A DNA stretch of 64,000 bases from Pseudomonadota bacterium (GTDB taxonomy: Bacteria > Chloroflexota > UBA6077 > JAJPGT01). The stretch spans positions 1-64,000 of the forward strand of contig JAJPGT010000063.1 in NCBI GenBank assembly GCA_021325655.1, read 5' to 3'. Both the position numbers and the translations under genes were made by a program. Positions 34,372 to 43,737 of this stretch are shown one piece after another. Numbering within the stretch: position 1 is the first letter of the stretch; every line of letters starts with the position of its first letter. The notes beneath the pieces are model-generated. The model worked only from the letters and a program-made list of their open reading frames with translations. It ran no database searches and had not been told where the DNA came from.

Positions 34372-34397
34372 GCACCTCCACTGATGGTAGGCTGAGC

Positions 34398-35075
34398 TTA
34401 GCTCTCGGAGGGCAGGACGCCGTGGGTGATGGCGTAGACGGCGGCCTGGGTGCGATCGCGAACGTTGATCTTCTCGAACAGGACGGAGAGGCGGTTTTTG
34501 ATGGTGCGCTCGGCGTAGCAGAGGCGCTCGGCGATCTCCTTGTTGGAGAGGCCGGCGGCGACAAGGCGAAGGAGTTGCATCTCGGTGTCGCTGAGCGTGC
34601 CGATGCCCTCGCTGACCCCGGCGCGGTCGGACAGGCGGGAGAATTCGTCGATGACCTTGGCGGTCATCGAGGGGTCCATGAGGGAGCCACCCGCGTAGAC
34701 GGCGCGGACCGCGGCGACGACATCGGTGGCCTTGCTGGTCTTGAGCAGGTAGCCGCGAGCACCGGCGCGCAGCGCCTGGAAGAGGTGGCCGTCTTCGTGA
34801 TGCATGGTGAGAATGATGATGCCGGTATCGGGCTTGACACGGAGGATCTCGCGCGTGGCGGAGACGCCGTCGGTGACGGGCATGGTGATGTCCATCAGGA
34901 CGACGTCGGGTTGGGTCTCGGCGACGGCTTTCTGGACGGCGAGGCCGGTGCTGGCTTCGGCGACGACCTTGATGTCGCGCTCGGCCTCGAGGATCATCCG
35001 CAGCCCCTGGCGGAACAGGCTGTGGTCATCGGCGATAACGACTTTGATCGTGGCGGTAGCGTTGGGGGCGGTCAT
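34398..35075 (-). CDS. NarL/FixJ-family response regulator
   Basis: This transcription factor has a receiver domain with phospho-acceptor Asp62 (LMDITMP) and Lys in LLKTSK, and a LuxR-type helix-turn-helix (LSDTEMQLLRLVAAGLSNKEIAERL, split by a turn, then ERTIKNRLSVLFEKI). It is 225 residues long. It lies between the large hybrid kinase and the degenerate kinase, upstream of the flagellar genes, so it may control motility genes. The target is not known from sequence. Confidence 0.92.
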   Translation of the reverse strand: MTAPNATATIKVVIADDHSLFRQGLRMILEAERDIKVVAEASTGLAVQKAVAETQPDVVLMDITMPVTDGVSATREILRVKPDTGIIILTMHHEDGHLFQALRAGARGYLLKTSKATDVVAAVRAVYAGGSLMDPSMTAKVIDEFSRLSDRAGVSEGIGTLSDTEMQLLRLVAAGLSNKEIAERLCYAERTIKNRLSVLFEKINVRDRTQAAVYAITHGVLPSES

Positions 35076-35126
35076 GGGTGTTCCTTCCTAGCTCCTTCCT
35101 TGCGAAGTGGTGATCGAGGGTAGCGC

Positions 35127-38100
35127 TCAGCCGGTGGGAGGGCGGGCCATGGGGCTGAGCGCTAGCCGGGCGTTCGCTTCCGTGCGCTGCGCAGCGTGCG
35201 CCAGGACACGCTGGAACTCGCCGCTGGTCCAGGGTTTGGGCAAGACATCGTCTGCCGCATCTGCAAGGCCAGCATCGCCCTGGGAGATCGCCATGCCGGT
35301 GGCGAGCACGACGTAGGGCGGGTGAGGGAGTGCACGCATCGTCGCGGCGACCTCGGTGCCAAGCATGTCTGGCAGCCGGAGATCGACGATGGCGAGATCG
35401 AAGGGCTGACGTTGTGCCCGGGCCACGCCCTCCCCCCCGGTTCCCACTATCGTGACGGAGTGGCCCTCGAGGCGCAAGCGGCCGGCGACGGCTTCGGCGA
35501 ACTGGGGCTGGTCGTCGACGACGAGGACTCGCAGCGGTGCCGGAGGGGCGGAGGGGGCAGGCGCGGGAACGGAGAGAGCGGGCTCAGGAGCCGCTGCCCC
35601 CGGAGCCGGCGGTTCTGCCCGGGCGCTCCCTGGCAGAGGATGGGCGGCCATGACACGCCGCAAGTCGGCCAGGGTGCAGGGCTTGGCGAGCACCGCGGAG
35701 ACACCGCGGGCGCCGGCGTGCTCGTTGCTGAGCTCGGCGTGCCAGCCGGTGAGCAGGAAGATGGGCAGGGTGGGCTGGAGGGCGCGCAGGGCGGAGGCGA
35801 GCTCCCAGCCGTTGAGCTCGGGCATGCCGAGATCGGTGATGACGTAGTCATAAGCGCCGGGCTGGAAGTGGCGCAGCGCCTGGGCGGAGGAGGAGAGGGC
35901 GGTGACCTGGTGGCCATCGCGGCGGAGGAGTTCGGCAACGCTTTCGAGCACGTCGGCATCGTCGTCGACGAGAAGGATGCGGGCGACGGGGACTGGCTTG
36001 GGCAGGGTCTCGGTCTGGGGCTCGGCGGCGTCGGGGTTTTCGGAGGCGGCGGGGAGGCGGATGGTGAAGGTGCTGCCGGCGCCCGGGGCGCTCTGCACGA
36101 CGATGTCGCCCCCATAGCGGGCGACGATCCCGTAGGAGACGGAGAGGCCGAGGCCGCTGCCGCCTTCACCCTTGGTGGTGAAGAAGGGGTCGAAGATACG
36201 GCGCTGGAGGTCTTCGGACATGCCGCAGCCGGTGTCGGAGACGGTGAGCATGACCCGGTCGCCGACGAGGCCGGTGCTGACGGTGATGGAGCCACCGGAC
36301 GGCATGGCGTCGACGGCGTTGAAGATAAGGTTCATCAGCACTTCGCGCAGGTCTGAAGGGTTGCCCCAGACCGGGGGGACCGGATGGAGATCAAGAACCA
36401 TGTCGATGCGGATGCCGGCGCGCTCGGGGACGTCCTTCCACTTGTGGCGGGAGAGGTCGACGACGCTCTGGGCAATTTCGCTGAGGTCGACCTGGCGGCG
36501 CTCGCGGTCGTGACGAACGCGGGAGTATTCCTGAATGCGGCGCACCATGGCGACGCCGTCGAGGGCGGCGCGACGAATGGTCTCGAAGCCGTGCTGGCCG
36601 TCTGGGCAGGGCTCTTCGAGCAGGGAGAGCTCGGCGCGGGCGAGGATGGCGGCGAGCAGGTTGTTGAAGTCGTGGGCGACGCCGCTGGCCATCTCGCCGA
36701 GGGCGCGGAGCTTCTCGGAGCGAATGAGGGTGTCGCGCATGCGGCGCTCGGCGGTGACGTCGCGGATGACGGTGACCCAGCGGGCCTCGCCCTGGCCGGC
36801 GGGCTGGTTGGGGTAGTCCTGAACAGTGAGCACCAGCGGCTCGGGGCCGAGCCGGCGAATCTCGGTTACGTCGCTGGAGAGATCGTCGGCGGTAAGGCCC
36901 TGGCAGATGGCACAGCTCTCGTGCAGCTCAGGGAGCTGGTCGCAGAGACGCGTGCCGATGAGGGCCTCGACCGGCACGCCGACGGAGCGGGCGAGGGCGC
37001 GGTTGGCGCGGACGATGCGGCAATCCTGGTCGCGGACGCAGATACCGTCGGTGATGGCGTCGAAGGTCTCTTCCCAGGCGCGCTTGCCATCCGCGAGCTG
37101 CTGGAAGAGGCGGGCGTTCTCAAGGGCGGCGGCAGCCTGACCGGCGAAGGCTTCCAGGAGGCGCAGGTCCTCGGCGCTGAAGCTGCCGGTCGCACGCAGG
37201 ATGACGTCGAGGGCGCCGATGACTCGCCCTTTGCTGAGCAACGGGACACTGGCGACGGAGCCGACCGGCCCGGTGGCGGAGTCGGGGAGGTAGGCGGCGC
37301 CATGCCCGATGACGACGCTCTGGCCAGCAGCGACGGTCTGGCGGGCGAGGTCGAGGCCCGCCAGGGCAGAGCTCGGTGCCTCGTCGCCGTGGGCCGACCA
37401 GTGGCGAACGGGGGCGAGGTGGCCGGTCTGGTCATCGATGAAGGAGAGGAGGCACCAGTCGGCGCCGACCAGACGGGCAGCGGACTCGGGGACCGTGGTG
37501 AGGAGGTCGGCGAGCGAGAGGCTGGTGCTGAGGGCACGACCGCTCTCGTAGAGCGAGGCGAGTTGGTCAGCCCGATGGGCGGTCTGCTCGTACAGACGGG
37601 CGTTTTCGATGGCGAGGGCGGCGTGGCTGGCGATGCCCTCGACGACGGCAATGTCGCGTGGGGAGAAGGTGTGGGCGGCGCCCGGCTGGTCGACCGCGAT
37701 GATCCCGAGCGGGCGTCCCTTGCAGATGAGCGGGACGAGCAGGATGGAGCGGACGTCGAAGAACTGGACCATCCAGTCGGGCAAGAGGGAGAGGTTGCTG
37801 TGGTCGATGACGAGCGACCGGCCGCCCTCGATCACCCGGGTGACGAAGGGGACGTCGGCGGCGACGAACAGAACCGCGTGGAAGACGGAGAGCTGCTGCG
37901 GGTTGAGCCCGCTGCCGTGCCAGGGCGAGACGATGGCGCGCTCGGCATCGTAGCGCCAGACGACGCCGCGGGTGCAACCGACCAGGCGCGGGGTGAGCTC
38001 ACTAATAGTGGAGAGGACGTGCCCGAGGTCGGCTTGGGCGGCGAGGGAGCGGGCGACCTCAAGGAGGATGGTCGAGAGGTCGGCCGCTTCGCGTTGCGCG

Positions 38101-39170
38101 ACGTAGAGGCGGGCGTTGGCCATGCTGACGGCGATCTCCTGGGCGAGGGAGGCGATGAGCCGCTTGTCGCGGGCCCGGGGGTCGCCGGCCTGAGCGAAGC
38201 CGAGCAGCAGCAGCCCTTCACGCTGGCCGCGATGCTCGAGGGAGACGAGCGTCCAGGAGCGGAGGTCGGAAACGGGAAGCGGCGGGATGCCGAGCACCCG
38301 AGCGAGTGACGCGGGCTCGGCGAAGTGGACCGGGCGCTGACCGGGCAGGGCCTGGCGGTCGACAGTGTCTAGACGACAGGCAGCGAGGGCGTCGGACAGT
38401 GCTGCCGGCAGCGCCTGGGAGACGAGCGGGGTCGGCGGTCGCCCCGGACCGGTGGCGGCCAGGAGCGCGGCGGCATCGGCGACCCCGAGGCGGATGAGGG
38501 CGTCGAGGGCCGCCCGAAGGCGAGAGCTGAGCTCTGGATGCTCGTCGAGGGCGCGCGAGACGGCGTTGACCGTGCTGAGCACCCGGTTGCGGCGCTGCAG
38601 CAGCGTGCTGGAGACACCGGAGCGTGGCGCGGGGTCGGACGGGTGGGGCTGAGCGGCGCGGAGCTGCTGCATGGCGCGCACCCGGCCGAGGGCGAGGGCG
38701 GCGTGCTCGGCGAGCAGGCTGAGCGCCTGGGGATCGGCCTGGGCGAGCGCGGAGCCGTGGAGGATGAGGCAGGCGAGCAGCATCGCGCCCTGGCGGAGGG
38801 CGAGCACTGCCCAGTTGCCACTGGCAAGTGGACGCTCGCCGGCGAGGAACGGCAAGGGCTCGCCCTCGGCAAGCAGGCGCGCCGGGTCGGCGAGCAGGGT
38901 GGAGACAGCGGAGAGGGGGAGCGCGGGAAGCAGCGGGGTTTCGGGAGAGAAGGTGTGGCTGTGGCAAAGGAGCCGCGCGCCGTCTGGCGAGGCGAGGTAC
39001 AGGGCGTGGCGAAGCCCGAGCGCGGTGATGCCGGCGCCGAGGGCGCGCAGGAGCGCCTCCTCGCCTGGCACATCATGGAGGCGTAGCGCCAGGGCGCTCA
39101 CTGGAGCGAGCGAGAGGGGCGCGGCGGGAAGCTGGTCGACCTGCAAGGCAGGGGGAGGGAGGCTTGTCAC
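35127..39170 (-). CDS. Multi-GAF hybrid sensor histidine kinase with two receiver domains
   Basis: This soluble 1,347-residue protein has at least three, probably four, GAF-type sensor domains in residues 1-690 (clearest at about 365-530 and 535-690), a PAS domain at about 695-800, and an NtrB-like kinase core with the H-box [10 protein letters not shown] near residue 832. ATPase motifs are [21 protein letters not shown] and [13 protein letters not shown]. Two receiver domains follow, with phospho-Asp near 1113 (ITDLGMPEL) and 1262 (IVDLRLPDM), joined by a Pro/Ala linker. No membrane helix is seen, so the signal is cytoplasmic. It lies divergent from the phage-like block and 52 bases upstream of the NarL-type regulator gene. 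Confidence 0.9.
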   Translation of the reverse strand: MTSLPPPALQVDQLPAAPLSLAPVSALALRLHDVPGEEALLRALGAGITALGLRHALYLASPDGARLLCHSHTFSPETPLLPALPLSAVSTLLADPARLLAEGEPLPFLAGERPLASGNWAVLALRQGAMLLACLILHGSALAQADPQALSLLAEHAALALGRVRAMQQLRAAQPHPSDPAPRSGVSSTLLQRRNRVLSTVNAVSRALDEHPELSSRLRAALDALIRLGVADAAALLAATGPGRPPTPLVSQALPAALSDALAACRLDTVDRQALPGQRPVHFAEPASLARVLGIPPLPVSDLRSWTLVSLEHRGQREGLLLLGFAQAGDPRARDKRLIASLAQEIAVSMANARLYVAQREAADLSTILLEVARSLAAQADLGHVLSTISELTPRLVGCTRGVVWRYDAERAIVSPWHGSGLNPQQLSVFHAVLFVAADVPFVTRVIEGGRSLVIDHSNLSLLPDWMVQFFDVRSILLVPLICKGRPLGIIAVDQPGAAHTFSPRDIAVVEGIASHAALAIENARLYEQTAHRADQLASLYESGRALSTSLSLADLLTTVPESAARLVGADWCLLSFIDDQTGHLAPVRHWSAHGDEAPSSALAGLDLARQTVAAGQSVVIGHGAAYLPDSATGPVGSVASVPLLSKGRVIGALDVILRATGSFSAEDLRLLEAFAGQAAAALENARLFQQLADGKRAWEETFDAITDGICVRDQDCRIVRANRALARSVGVPVEALIGTRLCDQLPELHESCAICQGLTADDLSSDVTEIRRLGPEPLVLTVQDYPNQPAGQGEARWVTVIRDVTAERRMRDTLIRSEKLRALGEMASGVAHDFNNLLAAILARAELSLLEEPCPDGQHGFETIRRAALDGVAMVRRIQEYSRVRHDRERRQVDLSEIAQSVVDLSRHKWKDVPERAGIRIDMVLDLHPVPPVWGNPSDLREVLMNLIFNAVDAMPSGGSITVSTGLVGDRVMLTVSDTGCGMSEDLQRRIFDPFFTTKGEGGSGLGLSVSYGIVARYGGDIVVQSAPGAGSTFTIRLPAASENPDAAEPQTETLPKPVPVARILLVDDDADVLESVAELLRRDGHQVTALSSSAQALRHFQPGAYDYVITDLGMPELNGWELASALRALQPTLPIFLLTGWHAELSNEHAGARGVSAVLAKPCTLADLRRVMAAHPLPGSARAEPPAPGAAAPEPALSVPAPAPSAPPAPLRVLVVDDQPQFAEAVAGRLRLEGHSVTIVGTGGEGVARAQRQPFDLAIVDLRLPDMLGTEVAATMRALPHPPYVVLATGMAISQGDAGLADAADDVLPKPWTSGEFQRVLAHAAQRTEANARLALSPMARPPTG

Positions 39171-39430
39171 ACGTCACCTGAGCCATGAGGACTGGCCACA
39201 GCGGGCCATCCGGGCAGCGCGCCGTGCCGGGCGAGGAAGGACGTTCGGGCGACCGGCTGACGGGGTACGAGAGACCCGGACACGCATCGGTCTGGCGGTT
39301 TGCACACGCACGGGCAATGGTATGAACCGACGCCGAGCAAAGGCAACCATACGGGCAAGATACTAGGGGGGTGGCAAGGCATGGGACGAGGGACTTGTGG
39401 GCACGAAGGGGTGGCGGAAGGTACCTGGAT

Positions 39431-39448
39431 GCCCGAACGGGCCTTTTT
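39431..39448 (+). terminator. Weak terminator-like stem with T-run
   Basis: GCCC pairs with GGGC around GAAC and is followed by CTTTTT on the plus strand. The stem is only four to five pairs. It would insulate the portal gene from any leftward-entering plus-strand transcription. Confidence 0.3.
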
Positions 39449-39567
39449 GGCGCGTGCCTCTATGCGCCGAGTGGGAAGAGAAGGTACCGGCGCGCGGGCT
39501 GGAGAGGCCGAAAGGCCGCGGCTGGTTTGGAAGCGCACAGCCCGGGCCGGAGCGCGAGTAATGCGGG

Positions 39568-39585
39568 ATAGAACAAATGTTCTAT
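39568..39585. promoter_or_regulatory. LexA-box-like palindrome before the portal gene
   Basis: ATAGAACA and TGTTCTAT form 8-base arms around AA. The core is GAAC-AAAT-GTTC, which fits the Gram-positive LexA/DinR box (GAAC-R-N-R-Y-GTTC) at every position. It ends 21 bases before the GTG start of the portal gene, where a repressor could block transcription. LexA binding is inferred from the motif. Confidence 0.55.
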
Positions 39586-39606
39586 TCATATGCGAGGAGG
39601 TGGCTG

Positions 39607-41103
39607 GTGCGTATCACCCGTCCCCGCGCGCCCCTGCCGCGGCCGTTCCGGCGCGAGGGCGGGGCAGGGCCGGGGAGCGCTGAACGGCCGGCGAGCCTGG
39701 CGATTGCGGCGAACCGGGCGCGACCGCCGGTGGGGGCGGAAGCAGCGCCGCTGTCGATCGCCGACGCGGAGCGGCTGCGCTGGTATCGGACATTTCAGGA
39801 GTTTTACGAGGGCAAGCATTTCGCGCAGGCGCGGCGGGGGCGGACCTCGCTGGTGCTGAACTACGCCCGGGTGATTGTGGACAAGGGGGTGAGCTACCTG
39901 CTGGGAGATGGGGTGGGCTTCGCGGTGCCCCCGGTGTCCGAGTCCGACGCGGCGGCGCGGGAACGGGCGCGGCGGGCAGAGACGCTGCTGTACCAGGTGT
40001 ACTGGGACAACGACCTGGACGCGGTGGATCTGCAGGGAGCGCTGAACGGGGCGATCCTGGGGGACACCGTGTTCAAGGTGTTCTGGGACGCAGCGCGGGG
40101 GCGGATCCGGGTGGTGAACCTGGACCCGGCGACGTTCTTTCCGAGCTGGGCAGGGGATGACCTGGGGGAGCTGCGCGCGGTGGAGCTGCGCTACGCGCTG
40201 GAGGCGAGCGAGGCAGAGCGGCTGTACGGAGTGGCGGGCAGGGGCCTGCTGCGGGTGGTGGAGCGCTGGACGCCGGACGAACTGACGGTGCTGGTGGATG
40301 GACACGAGGTGCGCCGGGGGCCGAATCCGTACCAGGAGCTGCCGTTTGTCCACATTGCGAACCTGCGGCCGGCCAACAGCTTCTGGGGCGTGTCGGACCT
40401 GCGCGACGTGATCCCGCTGAACCGGGAGCTGAACGAGCGGGTGAGCGACCAGGCGGACCTGATCCGCTACCACGCCGATCCGCCGGTGATCTTCAAGGGA
40501 GTGGACGAGCATTCGGACCTGGCGGTGGGGCCGGGGACGGTGTGGGATATTCCGGCCGACGCGGACGTGAAGCTGCTGGAGTGGAGCGGGCAGCCACCGG
40601 CGGTGCAGGGGCATATCGAGCTCGTGCTGCGGGCGCTGTACGAGATCGCGGAGACGCCCCGGACGGCGTTCGGGGATTCGGGGCGGCTGCTGAGCGGGGT
40701 GGCGCTGGAGACGGAGCTGCGGCCGCTGCTGCAGAAGACGTTGCGGAAGCGGGTGTACTGGACGGCAGGTCTGCGGCGGCGGAACGCGCTGGTGCTGCGA
40801 CTGGCGGAACGGTTCGGGCTGGCGGAGCCGGGGAGCCTGGCACCGTACCAGAGTCGGATCGTCTGGCCGCCGATGCTGCCCCAGGACCACGCGCGCGAGG
40901 TGCAGGAGGCGATCGCGCTGGTGAACGCGGGGCTGCGGAGCGCGCGGACGGCGATGAACGAGCTGGGGGTGGAGCATCCGGAAGAGGAGCTCGCCCGGGT
41001 GGTGGCGGATCGGGCGCTCCTGGGCGCATCGCGCCTCCCGCGCCCCGGGTCGCCCATTGAGATGGCGGGGTGGGAGCGCGCTGGGCTCGGGACGGAACCA
41101 TGA
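39607..41103 (+). CDS. Phage portal protein (SPP1 gp6-like)
   Basis: Portal proteins form the dodecameric ring through which DNA enters and leaves a phage head. The 498-residue protein follows the gp6-like pattern: an N-terminal stretch leading to NYARVIVDKGVSYLLGDG, then YWDNDLDAVDLQGALNGAILGDTVFKV in separate helices, VNLDPATFFPSW, and a C-terminal helical crown (PLLQKTLRKRVYWT...). The length is normal and the frame intact. GTG 39607 is chosen because AGGAGG lies six bases before it; the earlier ATG 39577 falls inside the palindrome. It is the first gene of the block and overlaps the next by ATGA. No terminase gene precedes it, which is unusual. Confidence 0.85.
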   Translation: MRITRPRAPLPRPFRREGGAGPGSAERPASLAIAANRARPPVGAEAAPLSIADAERLRWYRTFQEFYEGKHFAQARRGRTSLVLNYARVIVDKGVSYLLGDGVGFAVPPVSESDAAARERARRAETLLYQVYWDNDLDAVDLQGALNGAILGDTVFKVFWDAARGRIRVVNLDPATFFPSWAGDDLGELRAVELRYALEASEAERLYGVAGRGLLRVVERWTPDELTVLVDGHEVRRGPNPYQELPFVHIANLRPANSFWGVSDLRDVIPLNRELNERVSDQADLIRYHADPPVIFKGVDEHSDLAVGPGTVWDIPADADVKLLEWSGQPPAVQGHIELVLRALYEIAETPRTAFGDSGRLLSGVALETELRPLLQKTLRKRVYWTAGLRRRNALVLRLAERFGLAEPGSLAPYQSRIVWPPMLPQDHAREVQEAIALVNAGLRSARTAMNELGVEHPEEELARVVADRALLGASRLPRPGSPIEMAGWERAGLGTEP

Positions 41104-41756
41104 CGACGCGGGCGGAGCTGCTGGGCCGGATTCGGAACGAGCTGAACGACACCGGCACGACGAAGCTGTGGGCGGATGCACTATTGCAGGGGTGGATTGG
41201 GGAGGCGATCCGCGACTACTCCGAGCGGCTGCCACGCGAGGCGACGACAACCTGGGCGAGTGTAGCCGGCCAGGCCAGCTATGTCCTGCCAGCGGACTTC
41301 GCCACGGCGCTGCGAGTGGAGCACCCGGCGGGGTTCTACCGGGTGTACGCGCCGCTGGCGGGCGGGGACGTGCTGGAGGACACGAGCGCACTGTGTGTGG
41401 CAGTGGGGCAGCAGGTGCTGACCTTCGATGTATTTGGCGGGAGCCTGCTGCTGGATCCGGCTCCGGACCAGGCGGGCGACGTAATCACGCTGCGGTATCT
41501 GGCGGTGTACGCGGAGCCGACGGCGGATGGCGACGTGCTGGCGACGCCGAGCCGGGACGACGAGCTGCTGGTGTGGCTGGCGTGCGCTCGGGCGCTCGAG
41601 TGGATCGGGACGGACGAGGCGAAGCGGATGCGCTTCGAACGGCAGCGGGGGGTGTCGGCGCAGGACCAGGCGCGGGTGTACGCGGAGCGGTACCGCGAGG
41701 CGGTGGAGCTGCGGATGCGTCGGCCGCGGCAGGGCCGGCGGCTGGTGGCGCGCTGA
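41100..41756 (+). CDS. Putative phage head-tail adaptor protein
   Basis: The 218-residue protein starts with ELLGRIRNELNDTGTTKLWADALLQGWIGEAI, the helical opening of phage adaptor (gp6/gp15-like) proteins that attach under the portal. A beta-rich centre (SYVLPADF..RVEHPAGFYRVY) and a C-terminal helix rich in Arg (ERYREAVELRMRRP) follow. This resembles adaptors of podo- and siphophages known from position and pattern. Its ATG overlaps the portal stop. The family assignment is by pattern and location, not by catalytic motifs. Confidence 0.6.
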   Translation: MTTRAELLGRIRNELNDTGTTKLWADALLQGWIGEAIRDYSERLPREATTTWASVAGQASYVLPADFATALRVEHPAGFYRVYAPLAGGDVLEDTSALCVAVGQQVLTFDVFGGSLLLDPAPDQAGDVITLRYLAVYAEPTADGDVLATPSRDDELLVWLACARALEWIGTDEAKRMRFERQRGVSAQDQARVYAERYREAVELRMRRPRQGRRLVAR

Positions 41757-41857
41757 GTGGCCAGCGGGGAACGGTCGGCTGCGGCGCGGTCGATGGCTGA
41801 GCGGCGGGAATTCCCGCCGGGGCGGGGCCGCGGACCGCTGAAGGTTGGAGAGGAGTG

Positions 41858-42805
41858 ATGCAGATCGCGATGTACGTGCACCAGTTCGATCAACTGATGG
41901 AGCGGACGCTTGGCGAGGTGATCGAGACGTTTCGGGCGGGTGGGATGGCGGAGGCGCGGGCGAAGAGCCACCAGTGGCTGACCTGGATCGGGACGCCGCG
42001 GGCGAGCGGGGATTACGACCACGCGCCGCACGCGATCAAAGGATTGGAGGACGTGGAGCGGATCCGGGCGGCGTTCGCGGCGGCGGAGATGGGATTCGTG
42101 CCGTGGTGCGTACCGATGGGGCTGGACCCGGAACGGGAGGCGGAGCTAGGAGCACAGGTGGCGAACGTCTGTGGGGCGCTGGAGCTGGACGTGGAGCCAT
42201 ATGAGGCGTTCTGGCCGGCGCTGGCGCACGGGGAGTATGGCGCAGTGGAGCCGTACTTCGCTCGACTGCGTGAGCGGGCGCCGGAGGCGCGGCTGGTGCT
42301 GAACATCCCGGCGCGGGCGACTCCGTGGGAGTGGGGGCGGCTGGAACAGGTGGTGATGCTGGCGCGCGCGTACGTGGACGAGGTGACGGTGCAGTCGTAC
42401 TTCGGCGTGCCGCAGGCAGAGGAGGCGGAGGCGCGGGTGGCGGCGGTGGCGCAGCGGCCGGTAAGGCACCTGGCCAGCGCCCGGACACTGGCGGAGATGC
42501 TGGACTGGGCGTGCCAGCGCGCCCAGGAGTGGCTGGGCGTGTGGCGCGCGGCAGACATGACACCCGCGCTGTACGCGCGGCTGCCGAAGGGCGACCAGCG
42601 ATCTGCCACTGGCCAGGCGCCGGACGTGACCTGGATGGAACCGGGATTCGCGGCGCTGGCACGGGCGCTGGGGCCGGCGATGGGGGAGCCGCTCGCCGCG
42701 CCGGAGGCAGATGCCCAGGGGAACGTCTGGCAGCGGGGGAGGCTGGGGATGGCGCTGTGGGTGAAGCGCTCGAACACCAACCACTGGCTGGCGGGGGCGG
42801 CGTGA
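41858..42805 (+). CDS. TIM-barrel-like protein, possible glycoside hydrolase
   Basis: The 315-residue protein has alternating strands and helices like a glycoside hydrolase barrel: FVPWCVPMGLD, the acidic strand end GALELDVEPYEAFW (two carboxylates near residues 107-109), RLVLNIPAR and VTVQSYFGVPQ. It resembles GH25-like lysins in layout, with D-x-E at a strand end as a possible catalytic pair. No signal peptide is present, as for phage lysins that use holins. It may be a cell-wall hydrolase or a virion enzyme. Lying between the adaptor and scaffold genes is an unusual place for a lysin. ATG 41858 follows GGAGAGGAGTG. Confidence 0.5.
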   Translation: MQIAMYVHQFDQLMERTLGEVIETFRAGGMAEARAKSHQWLTWIGTPRASGDYDHAPHAIKGLEDVERIRAAFAAAEMGFVPWCVPMGLDPEREAELGAQVANVCGALELDVEPYEAFWPALAHGEYGAVEPYFARLRERAPEARLVLNIPARATPWEWGRLEQVVMLARAYVDEVTVQSYFGVPQAEEAEARVAAVAQRPVRHLASARTLAEMLDWACQRAQEWLGVWRAADMTPALYARLPKGDQRSATGQAPDVTWMEPGFAALARALGPAMGEPLAAPEADAQGNVWQRGRLGMALWVKRSNTNHWLAGAA

Positions 42806-43113
42806 TGGCGAGCAGCGCAGGCGCAGCGGCGCTGAATCTGGGAGCGGAGCCGCGGTTGGCGGGGCAGGTGCTGCCGAAGCCGACCTTTTCGGCCAGGTGC
42901 GGGCTGTGTGAGACGGCGTTCGCCGTGGGAGACGAGTACGTCTCGATCTGGCAGAAGGGGGCGCGGGCGGTGCTGCTGGGGATCACGGTGCACCGCCGCT
43001 GCTGGGCGCAACTGGCGCCGGGAGACCTGACGTGGATTTTCGCGGCGCTGGAGCAAGGGCTGGCGCTCCCGCTGGCGAGCCTGCGGCGGGAGCACCGAGT
43101 AGCGGAGGGGTGA
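42805..43113 (+). CDS. Small zinc-ribbon-like protein
   Basis: The 102-residue product has C-x2-C (CGLC near residue 32) and, about 25 residues later, H-x2-C (HRRC), a spacing that could bind one zinc ion. The rest is Ala/Leu-rich. No family is recognised. Its ATG overlaps the previous stop codon. In phage blocks, small zinc proteins at this place may regulate or form part of the head, but nothing more can be said. Confidence 0.55.
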   Translation: MASSAGAAALNLGAEPRLAGQVLPKPTFSARCGLCETAFAVGDEYVSIWQKGARAVLLGITVHRRCWAQLAPGDLTWIFAALEQGLALPLASLRREHRVAEG

Positions 43114-43197
43114 TCCGCCTGGCCGCCAGTGGGTGCAGGCGCTGCGTTGCAACAGGGGTAGGTGGCGCAGAGCGATGAGCCGGAGTGAGGAGGACAT

Positions 43198-43704
43198 ATG
43201 GAGTGGGATGACCTGTGGCGAGCGAGGCGACCCTGGAAGCAGGGCTGGCGAGACGAGGCCGAGCCGGCGCTGGAGGATGGTGGCGGGGTGGCCGTGGAGC
43301 CAGAGCCGGACGAGCTGGCAACGCTGCGGGCGCGCGTGAGCGAGCTGGAGGTGCGGCTGGCAGAGCGCGAGGCGGCGCTGGCGGAGCAGGCGCAGGCGGT
43401 GACGACGGCACTGGAGCGGGCAGCGGGGCTGGAGCGGCAGAGCCTGGACCACCTGCGCCGGGCGCTACTGGCGGAGCATCGGGGGGAGGTGGTGGCCGAG
43501 TTGGTCGAGGGCGAGAGCCCGCAGGCGCTGCTGGCGAGCGTGGAGCGGGCGCGGGCGGCCTGGAACGCGGCGGTGGAGGCAGCGCGACGGCAGCTCGCGC
43601 AGCAGCAGGCACCGGCCGGGAACGTGGCGCGGGAGCAGCAGGCGGCACTGGCGCTGGAGGGGCTCAGTCCGCTGGCGAAGATCGCGCACGGGCTGCAGCG
43701 GTAG
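43198..43704 (+). CDS. Putative capsid scaffold protein (coiled coil)
   Basis: The 168-residue protein has an acidic N-terminus, a long coiled coil at about 38-90 (LATLRARVSELEVRLAEREA) and a second helix at about 105-140, ending in a short basic tail (SPLAKIAHGLQR). This composition, size and position directly before the capsid gene are those of scaffold proteins, which guide head assembly and then leave. ATG 43198 follows GAGGAGGACAT. No protease domain is seen. Confidence 0.65.
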   Translation: MEWDDLWRARRPWKQGWRDEAEPALEDGGGVAVEPEPDELATLRARVSELEVRLAEREAALAEQAQAVTTALERAAGLERQSLDHLRRALLAEHRGEVVAELVEGESPQALLASVERARAAWNAAVEAARRQLAQQQAPAGNVAREQQAALALEGLSPLAKIAHGLQR

Positions 43705-43737
43705 GAACCGGAGACTCGGAAGGCGAGTGGAGGGGAG

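Larger units (their letters stand above)
39171..39606. other. Divergent intergenic region between the hybrid kinase and the phage-like block
   Basis: These 436 bases hold no supported gene. They contain the kinase promoter on one side and the portal-gene control region on the other. A short GCCC-GAAC-GGGC stem followed by CTTTTT lies at 39431-39448, and a LexA-like palindrome at 39568-39585. The 8-base string ACGGGCAA occurs twice (39310 and 39351). No terminase fragment, integrase remnant or tRNA-like attachment site is visible. Confidence 0.6.

Noticed and set aside
36384-38309. Long open frame (641 codons) on the plus strand opposite the hybrid kinase
   Set aside because: It is antisense to an evident kinase with full motifs, has Gly/Glu/Asp-rich composition typical of mirror frames in GC-rich DNA and shows no domain.
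39577-39606. ATG 39577 as the start of the portal gene
   Set aside because: It lies inside the palindrome and has no ribosome site, while GTG 39607 has AGGAGG at the right distance.
39171-39606. Terminase or integrase remnant before the portal gene
   Set aside because: All frames were read for large-terminase Walker or nuclease strings and for tyrosine or serine recombinase strings and none was seen.
39586-41391. Minus-strand frame of 601 codons opposite the portal gene
   Set aside because: The product is Pro/Arg/His-rich noise and the portal protein on the other strand is convincing.
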